From positions 1 through 6,051 of the forward strand of contig DATFYM010000089.1 in assembly GCA_035315065.1 (NCBI GenBank): 6,051 bases of DNA, read 5' to 3'. The stretch comes from DATFYM01 sp035315065 (GTDB lineage: Bacteria; Acidobacteriota; Terriglobia; UBA7540). Below the pieces are notes generated by a model. The model saw only the letters and a program-made list of their open reading frames with translations, did not search any database and was not told the origin of the DNA. Below are positions 1-5,926 of this stretch, piece after piece. Positions within the stretch are counted from its first letter, which is position 1. Every line of letters begins with the position of its first letter. The position numbers and the translations under genes were made by a program.

Positions 1-67
1 TGCAATCTAGACAGCATCCATCAGGGGGGACCGATTTTCGAGGGGCCAACCTGCTTTGTGCGCAGGC

Positions 68-75
68 AGGAGAGG
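68..75 (+). promoter_or_regulatory. Ribosome binding site deciding the start of the first DUF1254 gene
   Basis: AGGAGAGG is a strong Shine-Dalgarno match. It ends 6 bases before the ATG at 82. It overlaps or abuts the two more upstream in-frame candidates (GTG at 58, ATG at 76), so those starts would have no usable site. This favours ATG 82. Confidence 0.6.
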
Positions 76-81
76 ATGATT

Positions 82-1569
82 ATGTCCCCCATTTTCAGCA
101 GCGGCGAGCCGGGTCCTCAGCTAACTTGGACAGCAATGAACACAGATGTATTCCAGTATTGGCATATCAACGGCCAGGCAATGAAAGATCACCTGCCGCC
201 GCTCGATCCCAAGGGAGAAGCGGCGCTGCACGATTATGCGTATTCTCTAGCACTACAAGCTGCCCTTTGGGGTATCGCACCCACAACGTTCTACGCGTGG
301 CGCTACAACGATGCCTTGGGCCCCAAGGCTCATGCTCGTGCGGGTGACATCTGGCGGATGTCCGACATTTCCACGCCCGAACTGTCCGAGAAAGCGGGCT
401 ATGTGACGCCCAACGTCAACACGGTTTATGGTTTCGGCTTCATGGATCTGGGGCCGGAGCCGACCATCCTGACGCTGCCCAATTCCCACGGCCGCTACTA
501 CATGGTTGAGGTCTTGGACGCTTACACCAACGCCTTCGCCTATCCCGCCGGTAAGGACTCGGGCTACGACGGCGGCACCTACGCGCTGATCGGACCCGGC
601 TGGAAGGGTACGTTGCCCGCCGGCATCCGGCGCATCTATTCGCCAACGCGCTGGGTTGTGCTGCAGCCCCGCGTACACATCAAGAACCCAGCTGACCTGG
701 CGGGAGCCAAGAAGGTTTTGGAAGAGGTCACTACCCAGCCACTGTCCAAGTACATGGGCACAGCGGCTCCGCCAGCCGTCACCTACGACTACCCGGCGCC
801 GGGCTTTGCCGATCCGAAACTCCCCGTCAGCGCCAATTATTACACGGATCCGCTTCAGTTCTGGGACATCCTGTCCAACACCATCAACGAGAACCCGCCG
901 CCGCAAAGCCAGATCGAAGGCCTGCTGCCGCTGTTCGCCCCGCTGGGCATCGAGTTGGGCAAGAAGTGGGACCGTAGTCAAGTGCATCCAGTCGTCTTGG
1001 CGGCCATGAAAGAAGCGGCCGCAAACATCGGCATGAAGACCATGGTCGACATTCCGCCGGGCAACCTTCACAACGGCTGGGTATGGATGTGGCCCTCCTG
1101 CGGCAACTTCCGCACCGACTACTTCGTGCGGGCGCAAATCGTCCGCTGGGGCCTGAGCGGAAATACCCTGGAGGAAGCGGTCTACATCGGTGCCTTGCTC
1201 GACAGCGAGAACAGGCCTTTGATGGGTGAAAACAAGTACACCGTAACCCTGAAGCCGCCGTCGTTCAAGGAGCCGGCCTTCTGGTCCACGACGATGTATG
1301 ACTACAACAACAACTATACTGTCGAGAATCCCATCCACCGCTATGCACTGGGCAGTGACGATCCGCTCAAGATGAATGCGGATGGCACCGTGACGCTTTA
1401 CTTCCAGGCCACCAGCCCAGGTAAAGACAAAGAGTCGAATTGGCTGCCGACCCCGGCATCCGGCCGCTGGTACATGAATCTCCGGGCCTATGCGCCGACG
1501 GATAAAACGATTCAATCGGCGTTCGACTCCGCTGTCTACGCTCCGGCGGGGATTGTGAAAGTGCAATAG
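82..1569 (+). CDS. DUF1254/DUF1214 domain protein, apparently cytoplasmic, function unknown
   Basis: A 495-aa protein from ATG 82. The order is N-terminal helix region, DUF1254 and DUF1214, as in the COG5361 family. DUF1254 covers roughly residues 100-222, with NVNTVYGFGFMDLGPEP, the GRYYMVEVLDAYTNAFAYP stretch and GPGWKGTLPAGI. DUF1214 covers roughly 375-475, with NKYTVTL, the FWSTTMYD core, NPIHRYALGSDDPLKMNADG and the closing SPGKDKESNWLPTP. These are family hallmarks, and the length is normal for a full member. The biochemical activity of the family is not established. No signal peptide or lipobox follows ATG 82, unlike the other genes here. The reading frame stays open to the left edge of the window with no stop, so a longer or truncated N-terminus cannot be excluded. 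It is a distant paralogue of the gene at 4332-5847, sharing WKG-x-x-P-x-GI and SPGKDKE-x-NWLP. The arylsulfatase follows after 107 bases. Confidence 0.9.
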   Translation: MSPIFSSGEPGPQLTWTAMNTDVFQYWHINGQAMKDHLPPLDPKGEAALHDYAYSLALQAALWGIAPTTFYAWRYNDALGPKAHARAGDIWRMSDISTPELSEKAGYVTPNVNTVYGFGFMDLGPEPTILTLPNSHGRYYMVEVLDAYTNAFAYPAGKDSGYDGGTYALIGPGWKGTLPAGIRRIYSPTRWVVLQPRVHIKNPADLAGAKKVLEEVTTQPLSKYMGTAAPPAVTYDYPAPGFADPKLPVSANYYTDPLQFWDILSNTINENPPPQSQIEGLLPLFAPLGIELGKKWDRSQVHPVVLAAMKEAAANIGMKTMVDIPPGNLHNGWVWMWPSCGNFRTDYFVRAQIVRWGLSGNTLEEAVYIGALLDSENRPLMGENKYTVTLKPPSFKEPAFWSTTMYDYNNNYTVENPIHRYALGSDDPLKMNADGTVTLYFQATSPGKDKESNWLPTPASGRWYMNLRAYAPTDKTIQSAFDSAVYAPAGIVKVQ

Positions 1570-1587
1570 CCAGGCCCTCTGAGGACG

Positions 1588-1621
1588 GGGCAGCTTTACG
1601 GCCTCGCCGGAAAGGCTGCCC
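1588..1621 (+). terminator. Hairpin between the DUF1254 gene and the sulfatase gene, possible weak terminator or attenuator
   Basis: The arms GGGCAG (1588-1593) and CTGCCC (1616-1621) pair perfectly. The stem continues inward through CTTT/AAAG and CGG/CCG around a CCTCG loop, with one mismatch and one bulged G. The structure is strong and lies 18 bases after a stop codon. No T-run follows, so classical intrinsic termination is doubtful. It could instead stabilise the upstream mRNA or lower expression of the sulfatase gene. Confidence 0.35.
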
Positions 1622-1663
1622 AGCAAGCTCGATTCAGTTTGAAAGTGAAATAAGAAGTTGCGA

Positions 1664-1670
1664 AAGGAGA
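1664..1670 (+). promoter_or_regulatory. Ribosome binding site for the GTG start of the arylsulfatase
   Basis: AAGGAGA lies 6 bases before GTG 1677. Its strength supports the non-ATG start. That start also gives a complete signal peptide, which later starts would remove. Confidence 0.65.
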
Positions 1671-1676
1671 AACAAC

Positions 1677-2639
1677 GTGGATCTCGGAGCAGGTGTACGA
1701 AAACTTACGTTGGGAGCGCTCGCCGTGTCGAGTTTTTTGGTCGGCGTCGGTGCGACTCCTGCTGCCGCTCAAACCCCACAGAAACCCAACATCATGTTCA
1801 TCATGGCCGATGACATCGGCTGGTCGAACGTGGGCCCCTACCAGGATGGTCTGGGGCTCGACTCAACGCCCAACATGGATCGCATCGCTAGAGAGGGCGC
1901 CAGGTTCACGACCTACTACGCCGAACAAAGCTGCACCGCCGGGCGCAACGCTTTCTTCACCGGCATGAACCCGCCGCGCACCGGCATGATCCCGCCGCAG
2001 CTTCCCGGCAGCCCGTCGTACCTGAAGCCCGGCACCCCCGCGCTGGCCAAGTTCCTCTACGACCTGGGCTACACCACCGGCGAGTTCGGCAAGAACCACC
2101 TGGGCGACCACACCGACTCACTTCCGACGGCCCATGGCTTCCAGGAGTTCTGGGGCTACCTTTATCACCTGGACGCGATGGAGCAGGTAACCTTCCCCGA
2201 TATCAACAAATCCCCGCTGGTGCAAACCATCGCCCCGCCCTGCAAGAACACGCCGGTCCCGGGCCTGCCCGAGGTTCCCGGCGCCGTGGATCCGAGAACC
2301 ACGACCTGCCTGACGCCGCCGCGCCCGATCATCGCCTGCAAATCTGTGGACGGCACGGCGAAGAACATGATGTGCTCAGACCAGGGCCCATTGACGCTGG
2401 AGCGCTCGAAGACCGTGGACGAGGAAATCTCCTCCAAGGTCATCGACTTCCTCGACCGCAACGACCCCAAGAAGACGGGCAAGCCCTTCTTCGTCTGGTA
2501 CACCCCGGCGCGCATGCACGTCACCACCGTGTTCTCGCCGAAGTACCAGGCGATGCTGGGTGAGGAAGGCGGCATGGACTGGGGCATCAACGAAGTCGGC
2601 ATGAAACAGACTGGACGACAACATCGGCTATGTGATTAA
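1677..2639 (+). CDS. Arylsulfatase, N-terminal part (frameshifted gene)
   Basis: Sulfatase-family (alkaline phosphatase superfamily) hydrolase that would cleave sulfate esters in the periplasm. Residues 1 to about 31 form a Sec signal peptide: basic VRK, hydrophobic LTLGALAVSSFLVGVG, and an AAA|Q-like cleavage site. PNIMFIMADDIGW supplies the metal-binding Asp pair (D45, D46). The formylglycine motif is C86-T-A-G-R, followed by NAFFTG; the Cys must be converted to formylglycine for activity. GKNHLGD supplies K139 and H141, and ARMH supplies H281. The segment from about 170 to 240 is long and holds four Cys (C189, C211, C221, C233), possibly forming disulfides. From residue 312 the frame is wrong and the protein ends in a spurious QTGRQHRLCD tail. 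As read, this half lacks the second metal-site Asp/Asn and cannot be an active sulfatase. No formylglycine-generating enzyme is encoded in the window. Confidence 0.88.
   Translation: MDLGAGVRKLTLGALAVSSFLVGVGATPAAAQTPQKPNIMFIMADDIGWSNVGPYQDGLGLDSTPNMDRIAREGARFTTYYAEQSCTAGRNAFFTGMNPPRTGMIPPQLPGSPSYLKPGTPALAKFLYDLGYTTGEFGKNHLGDHTDSLPTAHGFQEFWGYLYHLDAMEQVTFPDINKSPLVQTIAPPCKNTPVPGLPEVPGAVDPRTTTCLTPPRPIIACKSVDGTAKNMMCSDQGPLTLERSKTVDEEISSKVIDFLDRNDPKKTGKPFFVWYTPARMHVTTVFSPKYQAMLGEEGGMDWGINEVGMKQTGRQHRLCD
2605..2615 (+). other. Frameshift site in the arylsulfatase gene (one extra base, about 2610)
   Basis: The sequence reads ATG AAA CAG A CTG GAC GAC. Dropping the A at 2610 restores GMKQLDDNIGYVIKKLEDM, which matches sulfatases, where GM is followed by three residues and then Asp (GM-x-x-x-D). 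The repaired gene is 1677-3405, 575 aa, a normal length for this arylsulfatase group. No classical slippery heptamer is present, so a sequencing error or an inactivating mutation is more likely than programmed frameshifting. Confidence 0.85.
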
Positions 2640-3405
2640 GAAGTTGGAGGACATGGGCCAGCTCGACAACACCATCCTCGTCTTCACCACCGACAACGGC
2701 GCGGAGACTCAGAGCTACCCTGACGGCGGTGTGACGCCCTTCAAGGGCGCCAAGCTCACCACCTGGGAAGGCGGCATGCGCGTGCCGCTGCTCGTCCGCT
2801 GGCCGGGCGTCATCAAGCCCGGCATCAGGAAGGACGATATCTTCGCCTCCCTCGACTGGTTGCCCACCCTGGTGGAAATCGCTGGCGGGCCGAAGGGCAA
2901 TGCCTTGAACGAGCAGATCATGGCGGGCAAGTATCCCGGCATCGTCAAGACCAAGCTCGATGGCGTGAACCAGATTGACTATCTGACGGGCAAGTCGGAG
3001 AAGTCGGCCCGCGAAGTCTTCTTCTACTACACGGGTCCCATACCGTCAGCGGTGCGTTACAAGAACTGGAAGATCTACTACGCCATGGTGCCAGCGGACC
3101 CTGCCGGCGCGTTTACAGGGGCCCAGACGTTTCACTGGATCCAGGTGCAGAACATCCGGCGCGATCCGTTCGAGCAGTACGTGGGCGAAGAGCAGAAGTC
3201 CCTCTTCGCCACCGGCGGCGTCCTGGCCTCGCCGAGTTCCGCGTACGTCTACGACTGGAACATTTTGCCCATCGGACAACTCCTGTGGCTGAAGGAGCTC
3301 GAATCCTACCAAGAATTCCCGCCGCTGCAGGATCCGGCGAGCTACAACCTCGCTCAGGTGCTGCAAGCAATCAAAAACCAGGGCAATCACCACCCGAGTC
3401 AATAA
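2632..3405 (+). CDS. Arylsulfatase, C-terminal part (frameshifted gene)
   Basis: This is the continuation of the sulfatase in the +1 frame. VFTTDNGAE gives the second metal-binding pair (D339, N340 in repaired numbering). FKGAKLTTWEGGMRVP gives the conserved Lys (K359) and the WEGG-x-R-x-P block. DIFASLDWLPTLVEIAGG is the usual helix after it. The remainder, with YYTGPIPSAVRYKNWKIYY, is the C-terminal sheet subdomain, ending in QGNHHPSQ. The nominal GTG at 2632 has no Shine-Dalgarno sequence and lies inside a conserved sulfatase helix, so this is not an independent gene but the other half of the gene beginning at 1677. Likely substrates are aryl or alkyl sulfate esters; specificity cannot be read from the sequence. 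Confidence 0.88.
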   Translation: MIKKLEDMGQLDNTILVFTTDNGAETQSYPDGGVTPFKGAKLTTWEGGMRVPLLVRWPGVIKPGIRKDDIFASLDWLPTLVEIAGGPKGNALNEQIMAGKYPGIVKTKLDGVNQIDYLTGKSEKSAREVFFYYTGPIPSAVRYKNWKIYYAMVPADPAGAFTGAQTFHWIQVQNIRRDPFEQYVGEEQKSLFATGGVLASPSSAYVYDWNILPIGQLLWLKELESYQEFPPLQDPASYNLAQVLQAIKNQGNHHPSQ

Positions 3406-3433
3406 TCGGGCGGAGCGTCTCCAGGGCGAAAAC

Positions 3434-3453
3434 GCGGACTTGAGACAGTCCGC
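3434..3453 (+). other. Perfect 7-bp hairpin downstream of the sulfatase gene
   Basis: GCGGACT (3434-3440) and AGTCCGC (3447-3453) pair fully around the 6-base loop TGAGAC. No T-tract follows. It lies 28 bases after the sulfatase stop codon and 9 bases before a larger hairpin, so the two form a tandem stem-loop pair. Confidence 0.4.
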
Positions 3454-3462
3454 ACAACTGAA

Positions 3463-3505
3463 GTCGGAAGCGAGGAAGAAGAACATCCTTCCTCGCCATT
3501 CCGAC
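3463..3505 (+). terminator. Long hairpin, possible terminator of the sulfatase transcript
   Basis: The arm GTCGGAAGCGAGGAAG (3463-3478) pairs with 3488-3505 as 9 bp plus 7 bp, interrupted only by a two-base CA bulge, around a 9-base loop. It is the strongest inverted repeat in the window. It is followed by GATTTCC, which has only three T, so Rho-independent termination is possible but not typical. It lies in the 154-base gap before the DUF2490-like gene and may separate two transcripts or protect the 3' end of the upstream message. Confidence 0.45.
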
Positions 3506-3559
3506 GATTTCCTCGCGTCGGGTGGCGTTGGCTTCATCGGCAATCCAATGGCATAAGCA

Positions 3560-4270
3560 ATGACGCGACCTTACCGGGCATTTTCGAGATGGGCATTCTT
3601 CATCGTTTTCGCCTGTTTGCCCACGGTCGCACAACAGGGTGTTCAATTCTTGCCGGAAGTGGATACCTATCTAAAGTTGAATTCTATGTTTCGAACGTAT
3701 CTGGAAGCCAAAGACGATCAGGACGGCGGGGACCCTGTGCAGGCGGGCATAGGCCCCAGCCTTCAGCTCTATCTAAAGTCCGTGGCCAAGCTCAAAGACG
3801 TTACGGCATTCGATCTGGACGATGCGAAGGCGCGATTTCTGGTTCTGGAAACCGGGTACCGCTACGTTGGCGCGCCGGATACTCCAGCAACAAATCGCAT
3901 GATTACATCTGCGACCCTCAACTTTCCCATGCGTGCTGGATTTCACATCTCGGACCGCAACCGCGCCGATCTCGACTGGAAAAACGGGAAGTTCAGGTGG
4001 CGCTATCGCAACAAACTGACGGTTGAGCGGACGATTTCAGTCCACTCCTATCACCTCATACCGTATGTCGCCGCCGAACCCTATTACGAGAGCCAGTACA
4101 ACAAATGGAGCACCACGGCCCTCTATGCGGGCTGCCTTTTCCCGGTAGGCCCGCACGTTCAATTCAACCCTTACTACGAGCACGAGAACAACACCGGGGG
4201 GCACAAGAACCATCCCGAGAACGCGGTCGGGTTGGCTGCGTACTTCTTCTCTTCTGTGGAGAAGAAATGA
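3560..4270 (+). CDS. DUF2490-like outer membrane beta-barrel protein, function unknown
   Basis: A 236-aa exported protein. Residues 1 to about 25 are a Sec signal peptide: RPYRAFSR, then WAFFIVFACLP, with cleavage near TVA|QQ. The mature part starts with LPEVDTYLKLN, then alternates polar and hydrophobic strands with aromatic ends: GPSLQLYLKS, ARFLVLETGYRYVG, MITSATLNFPMRAGFHISDRNRADL, FRWRYRNKLTVERT, YHLIPYVAAEPYYES, WSTTALYAGCLFPVG and VQFNPYYEHENNTGG. The order LPEVD, GYRY, SDRNR-x-(D/E)LDW, WRYRN, AEP(Y/F)Y and YYEH-x-NNTG matches DUF2490 proteins, thought to be outer-membrane barrels; the role is unknown. The end (YFFSSVEKK) lacks a terminal aromatic residue. No convincing Shine-Dalgarno precedes ATG 3560, but that start gives the whole signal peptide. 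By eye the gene is less GC-rich than the sulfatase. The lipoprotein gene follows after 61 bases. Confidence 0.75.
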   Translation: MTRPYRAFSRWAFFIVFACLPTVAQQGVQFLPEVDTYLKLNSMFRTYLEAKDDQDGGDPVQAGIGPSLQLYLKSVAKLKDVTAFDLDDAKARFLVLETGYRYVGAPDTPATNRMITSATLNFPMRAGFHISDRNRADLDWKNGKFRWRYRNKLTVERTISVHSYHLIPYVAAEPYYESQYNKWSTTALYAGCLFPVGPHVQFNPYYEHENNTGGHKNHPENAVGLAAYFFSSVEKK

Positions 4271-4316
4271 TTGGTGCCAGAGACGACTTTATGAAATTTG
4301 GCAAGCGTTGAGGCTT

Positions 4317-4323
4317 GAAAGGA
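4317..4323 (+). promoter_or_regulatory. Ribosome binding site deciding the start of the lipoprotein gene
   Basis: GAAAGGA lies 8 bases before ATG 4332 and 11 before ATG 4335. It rules against the in-frame TTG at 4308, which is upstream of the site and would put a charged leader before the signal peptide. Confidence 0.55.
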
Positions 4324-4331
4324 CACCCGAA

Positions 4332-5240
4332 ATGATGAAACGAATGAGCGTGGTTGCGATAAGTCGTGTAATCGTTGCGATGCTGGGCGCGTGCAGCTCA
4401 AAGCCGCCGGCCTCGCAGACCTCCACCTCGCAGACCGCTGCCAAAGCGGGGCCCGAGCAAGTGCCGATCCCAACGACTGCCGCCGAAGTTCCCGGACCGG
4501 CGCCGGGCCCCATGACCAAGGCTTATGTGCAGATGGTGGGCCGCATGGCTTACTTCTGGGGATGGCCGCTGGTTTACGTGAACAATCAGCGAACCGTGCT
4601 CACCAAGGCGCCCGAGCTCGTACTCCTCAACGGCGCTATCCCTGTTGGGCCGATGAATCAGCTCGCACTACTAACAGGCTACATCTCTCCCGCTGAGACA
4701 AGGATCGGAGACCCCAATCAGGATGTGGTTTACGGGCTGGGCTACCTGTCTCTCGAAAAGGAGCCCATCGTTATCCAAGTTCCGGAATTTGGCAACCGCT
4801 TCTGGACGATCCCGGTTTACGACGCGCGTACCGACCAGATCAGCGAAATCGGATTGCAATACGGCACCAAGCCCGGGTTCTACATGATTGTTGGGCCGAA
4901 CTGGAAGGGCGACACTCCGTCCGGCATCGCAGGCGTCGTGCGTTCATCCACCGAATTCGCGGTCACCATGCCGCGCATCTTCATGGATGACACCCCGGAG
5001 GACCACGCCGCCATCCAACCTGAGCTGAGCCAGGTCCTGATCTACCCGTTGAGCCAGTTCGACGGGAAAATGAAGACCAAGGACTGGAGCAAGGTCCCCA
5101 GCGTTCCGGCGCCAAAAGAGAAGCCACCCACTTCGGCCAACCCCCTGGGTCAACCCGGCGACCTTCTTCAACGAGCTGCCGATGGTCATGAAGCAGGTGC
5201 CCCCGATGCCCGGAGAAGAGGCGCTCTACAAGTTGATTAG
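4332..5240 (+). CDS. DUF1254 lipoprotein, N-terminal part (frameshifted DUF1254/DUF1214 gene)
   Basis: From ATG 4332 the protein begins with a lipoprotein signal: basic KR, the hydrophobic stretch VVAISRVIVAM and the lipobox LGAC with Cys at residue 21. A Ser/Thr/Ala/Pro-rich linker runs to about residue 60. The mature protein should be lipidated at Cys21 and tethered to a membrane facing the periplasm. DUF1254 covers about 125-240: NQDVVYGLGYLSLEKEP, the FWTIPVYDARTDQISEIG stretch, and GPNWKGDTPSGI. DWSKVPSVPAPK leads to the domain junction. After N270 the frame is lost and the protein ends in a nonsense Arg/Ala/Gly-rich tail, lacking DUF1214. An Arg inside the signal hydrophobic core (R12) is slightly unusual. 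It is a diverged paralogue of the gene at 82-1569. Enzymatic activity of this family is unknown. Confidence 0.85.
   Translation: MMKRMSVVAISRVIVAMLGACSSKPPASQTSTSQTAAKAGPEQVPIPTTAAEVPGPAPGPMTKAYVQMVGRMAYFWGWPLVYVNNQRTVLTKAPELVLLNGAIPVGPMNQLALLTGYISPAETRIGDPNQDVVYGLGYLSLEKEPIVIQVPEFGNRFWTIPVYDARTDQISEIGLQYGTKPGFYMIVGPNWKGDTPSGIAGVVRSSTEFAVTMPRIFMDDTPEDHAAIQPELSQVLIYPLSQFDGKMKTKDWSKVPSVPAPKEKPPTSANPLGQPGDLLQRAADGHEAGAPDARRRGALQVD
5139..5148 (+). other. Frameshift at a five-C run in the DUF1254/DUF1214 lipoprotein gene
   Basis: The sequence AAC CCC CTG GGT contains C5 at 5141-5145. Removing one C gives SANPWVNPATFFNELPMVMKQ, a typical interdomain stretch of the family, and joins the parts into one 504-aa protein (4332-5847). 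A homopolymer indel is the simplest cause. CCC-C is also a known kind of +1 slip site for proline tRNA, so translational bypass is a weaker alternative. Confidence 0.85.
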
Positions 5241-5847
5241 CAGCGTGCTCGATGCCGCCGCAAAGGACCCGGAAGTCATGAAGACGTTGCAGGCAACGGC
5301 CGTGGCTGCAGACCAGGAGTTAATCGCTCCCATGATGTGGTGGCGCTACAACGGCCAACCCGCGGGCAACGGCTGGACCTCGCCAGCCAACAACGGCGCG
5401 TTTGGCACAGACTACTACCACCGCACGGGCGCAGTGTTGGCCGACCCCTACGACAACAAGCGCAACGAGACCATGTATTTCTACACCGACAACGACACGA
5501 AGTTGCAGCAGCTTGTGGGCAGCTCGTCGTACACAGTCACCTTCGCGAAAGGACAGCTTCCGCCGGTGAAGGGCTTCTGGTCATTGACGCTGTACAACCC
5601 GAAACATTTCTTTTACCCGAACGCTCTGAAGCGCTACGCACTCGGCACCAAGAACAAGTCGCTGCAGTACAACCCTGATGGCTCGTTGACCATATATCTC
5701 GGGAACAAGTCACCGGGCAAAGATAAGGAAACCAACTGGCTGCCGGCTCCGGTTGGAAATTTCTCGATTTGGATTCGTGCCTATTGGCCCGACCAGGCCG
5801 TTTTAGACGGCAGTTGGAAGCCGCCACAGATCGAAAAGGTGAAGTGA
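5182..5847 (+). CDS. DUF1214 part of the frameshifted DUF1254/DUF1214 lipoprotein gene
   Basis: This is the continuation of the lipoprotein in the +1 frame; the conserved reading actually begins about 36 bases earlier, at WVNPATFFNELP. Next come the all-helical linker (MPGEEALYKLISSVLDAAAKDPEVMKTL) and GAFGTDYYHRT. DUF1214 follows at about residues 377-488 of the repaired protein: ETMYFYTDNDT, SSYTVTF, GFWSLTLYNP, LKRYALGTKN, LQYNPDGSLTIYL and SPGKDKETNWLPAP, closing with LDGSWKPPQIEKVK. All of these are DUF1214 hallmarks. ATG 5182 has no Shine-Dalgarno and sits mid-helix, so it is unlikely to be a real start. The stop is one base from the next start codon, so the following gene was probably in the same transcript. 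Confidence 0.86.
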   Translation: MVMKQVPPMPGEEALYKLISSVLDAAAKDPEVMKTLQATAVAADQELIAPMMWWRYNGQPAGNGWTSPANNGAFGTDYYHRTGAVLADPYDNKRNETMYFYTDNDTKLQQLVGSSSYTVTFAKGQLPPVKGFWSLTLYNPKHFFYPNALKRYALGTKNKSLQYNPDGSLTIYLGNKSPGKDKETNWLPAPVGNFSIWIRAYWPDQAVLDGSWKPPQIEKVK

Positions 5848-5848
5848 A

Positions 5849-5926
5849 ATGCGAAAGGATTCGTCGGTGAAAACCATGCACAAGAAGCTCATGGTCGCCG
5901 CGCTTATTTGCACACTAGGTCTCTGA
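5849..5926 (+). pseudogene. N-terminal remnant of an exported protein, cut by an insertion sequence
   Basis: ATG 5849 starts one base after the previous stop, with AAAAGGTGAAG upstream as a possible ribosome site. The 25 codons read MRKDSSVKTMHKKLMVAALI and then CTLGL before a stop. Two basic clusters followed by a hydrophobic core look like the start of a signal peptide, but the frame stops before any cleavage site. The last codons overlap the end of an opposing IS630-like transposase gene, so they are probably element sequence. The most likely reading is that the fifth gene of the operon was disrupted here; its function cannot be told. Confidence 0.45.

Noticed and set aside
253..1626. A 457-codon open frame on the - strand opposite the first DUF1254 gene
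   Set aside because: It mirrors a GC-rich coding gene. The translation is Arg/Val/Gly-rich without recognisable motifs, while the + strand has clear DUF1254 and DUF1214 hallmarks throughout.
3404..3556. Short + frame after the sulfatase stop reading AERLQGENADLRQ and ending GFIGNPMA
   Set aside because: It looks a little like a coiled coil, but the only start is a TTG at 3440 without a ribosome site, and the region is dominated by two inverted repeats. It could be a decayed gene end; there is not enough to call it.
3528..3557. Possible promoter TTGGCT, 18 bases, CATAAG before the DUF2490 gene
   Set aside because: Both boxes match the consensus poorly (4 of 6 each), and the -10 box would sit 2 bases from the start codon, leaving no leader.
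3371..3646. 91-codon - strand frame across the sulfatase/DUF2490 gap
   Set aside because: It spans the ends of two convincing + strand genes and the hairpins, and shows no motif or ribosome site.
4267..4311. 14-codon frame overlapping the DUF2490 stop by ATGA
   Set aside because: It is the tail of a shadow frame inside the DUF2490 gene. It has no family resemblance and is too short to support.
4302..4317. CAAGC/GCTTG small hairpin just before the lipoprotein ribosome site
   Set aside because: Only 5 bp with a 6-base loop; expected by chance in a sequence this long.
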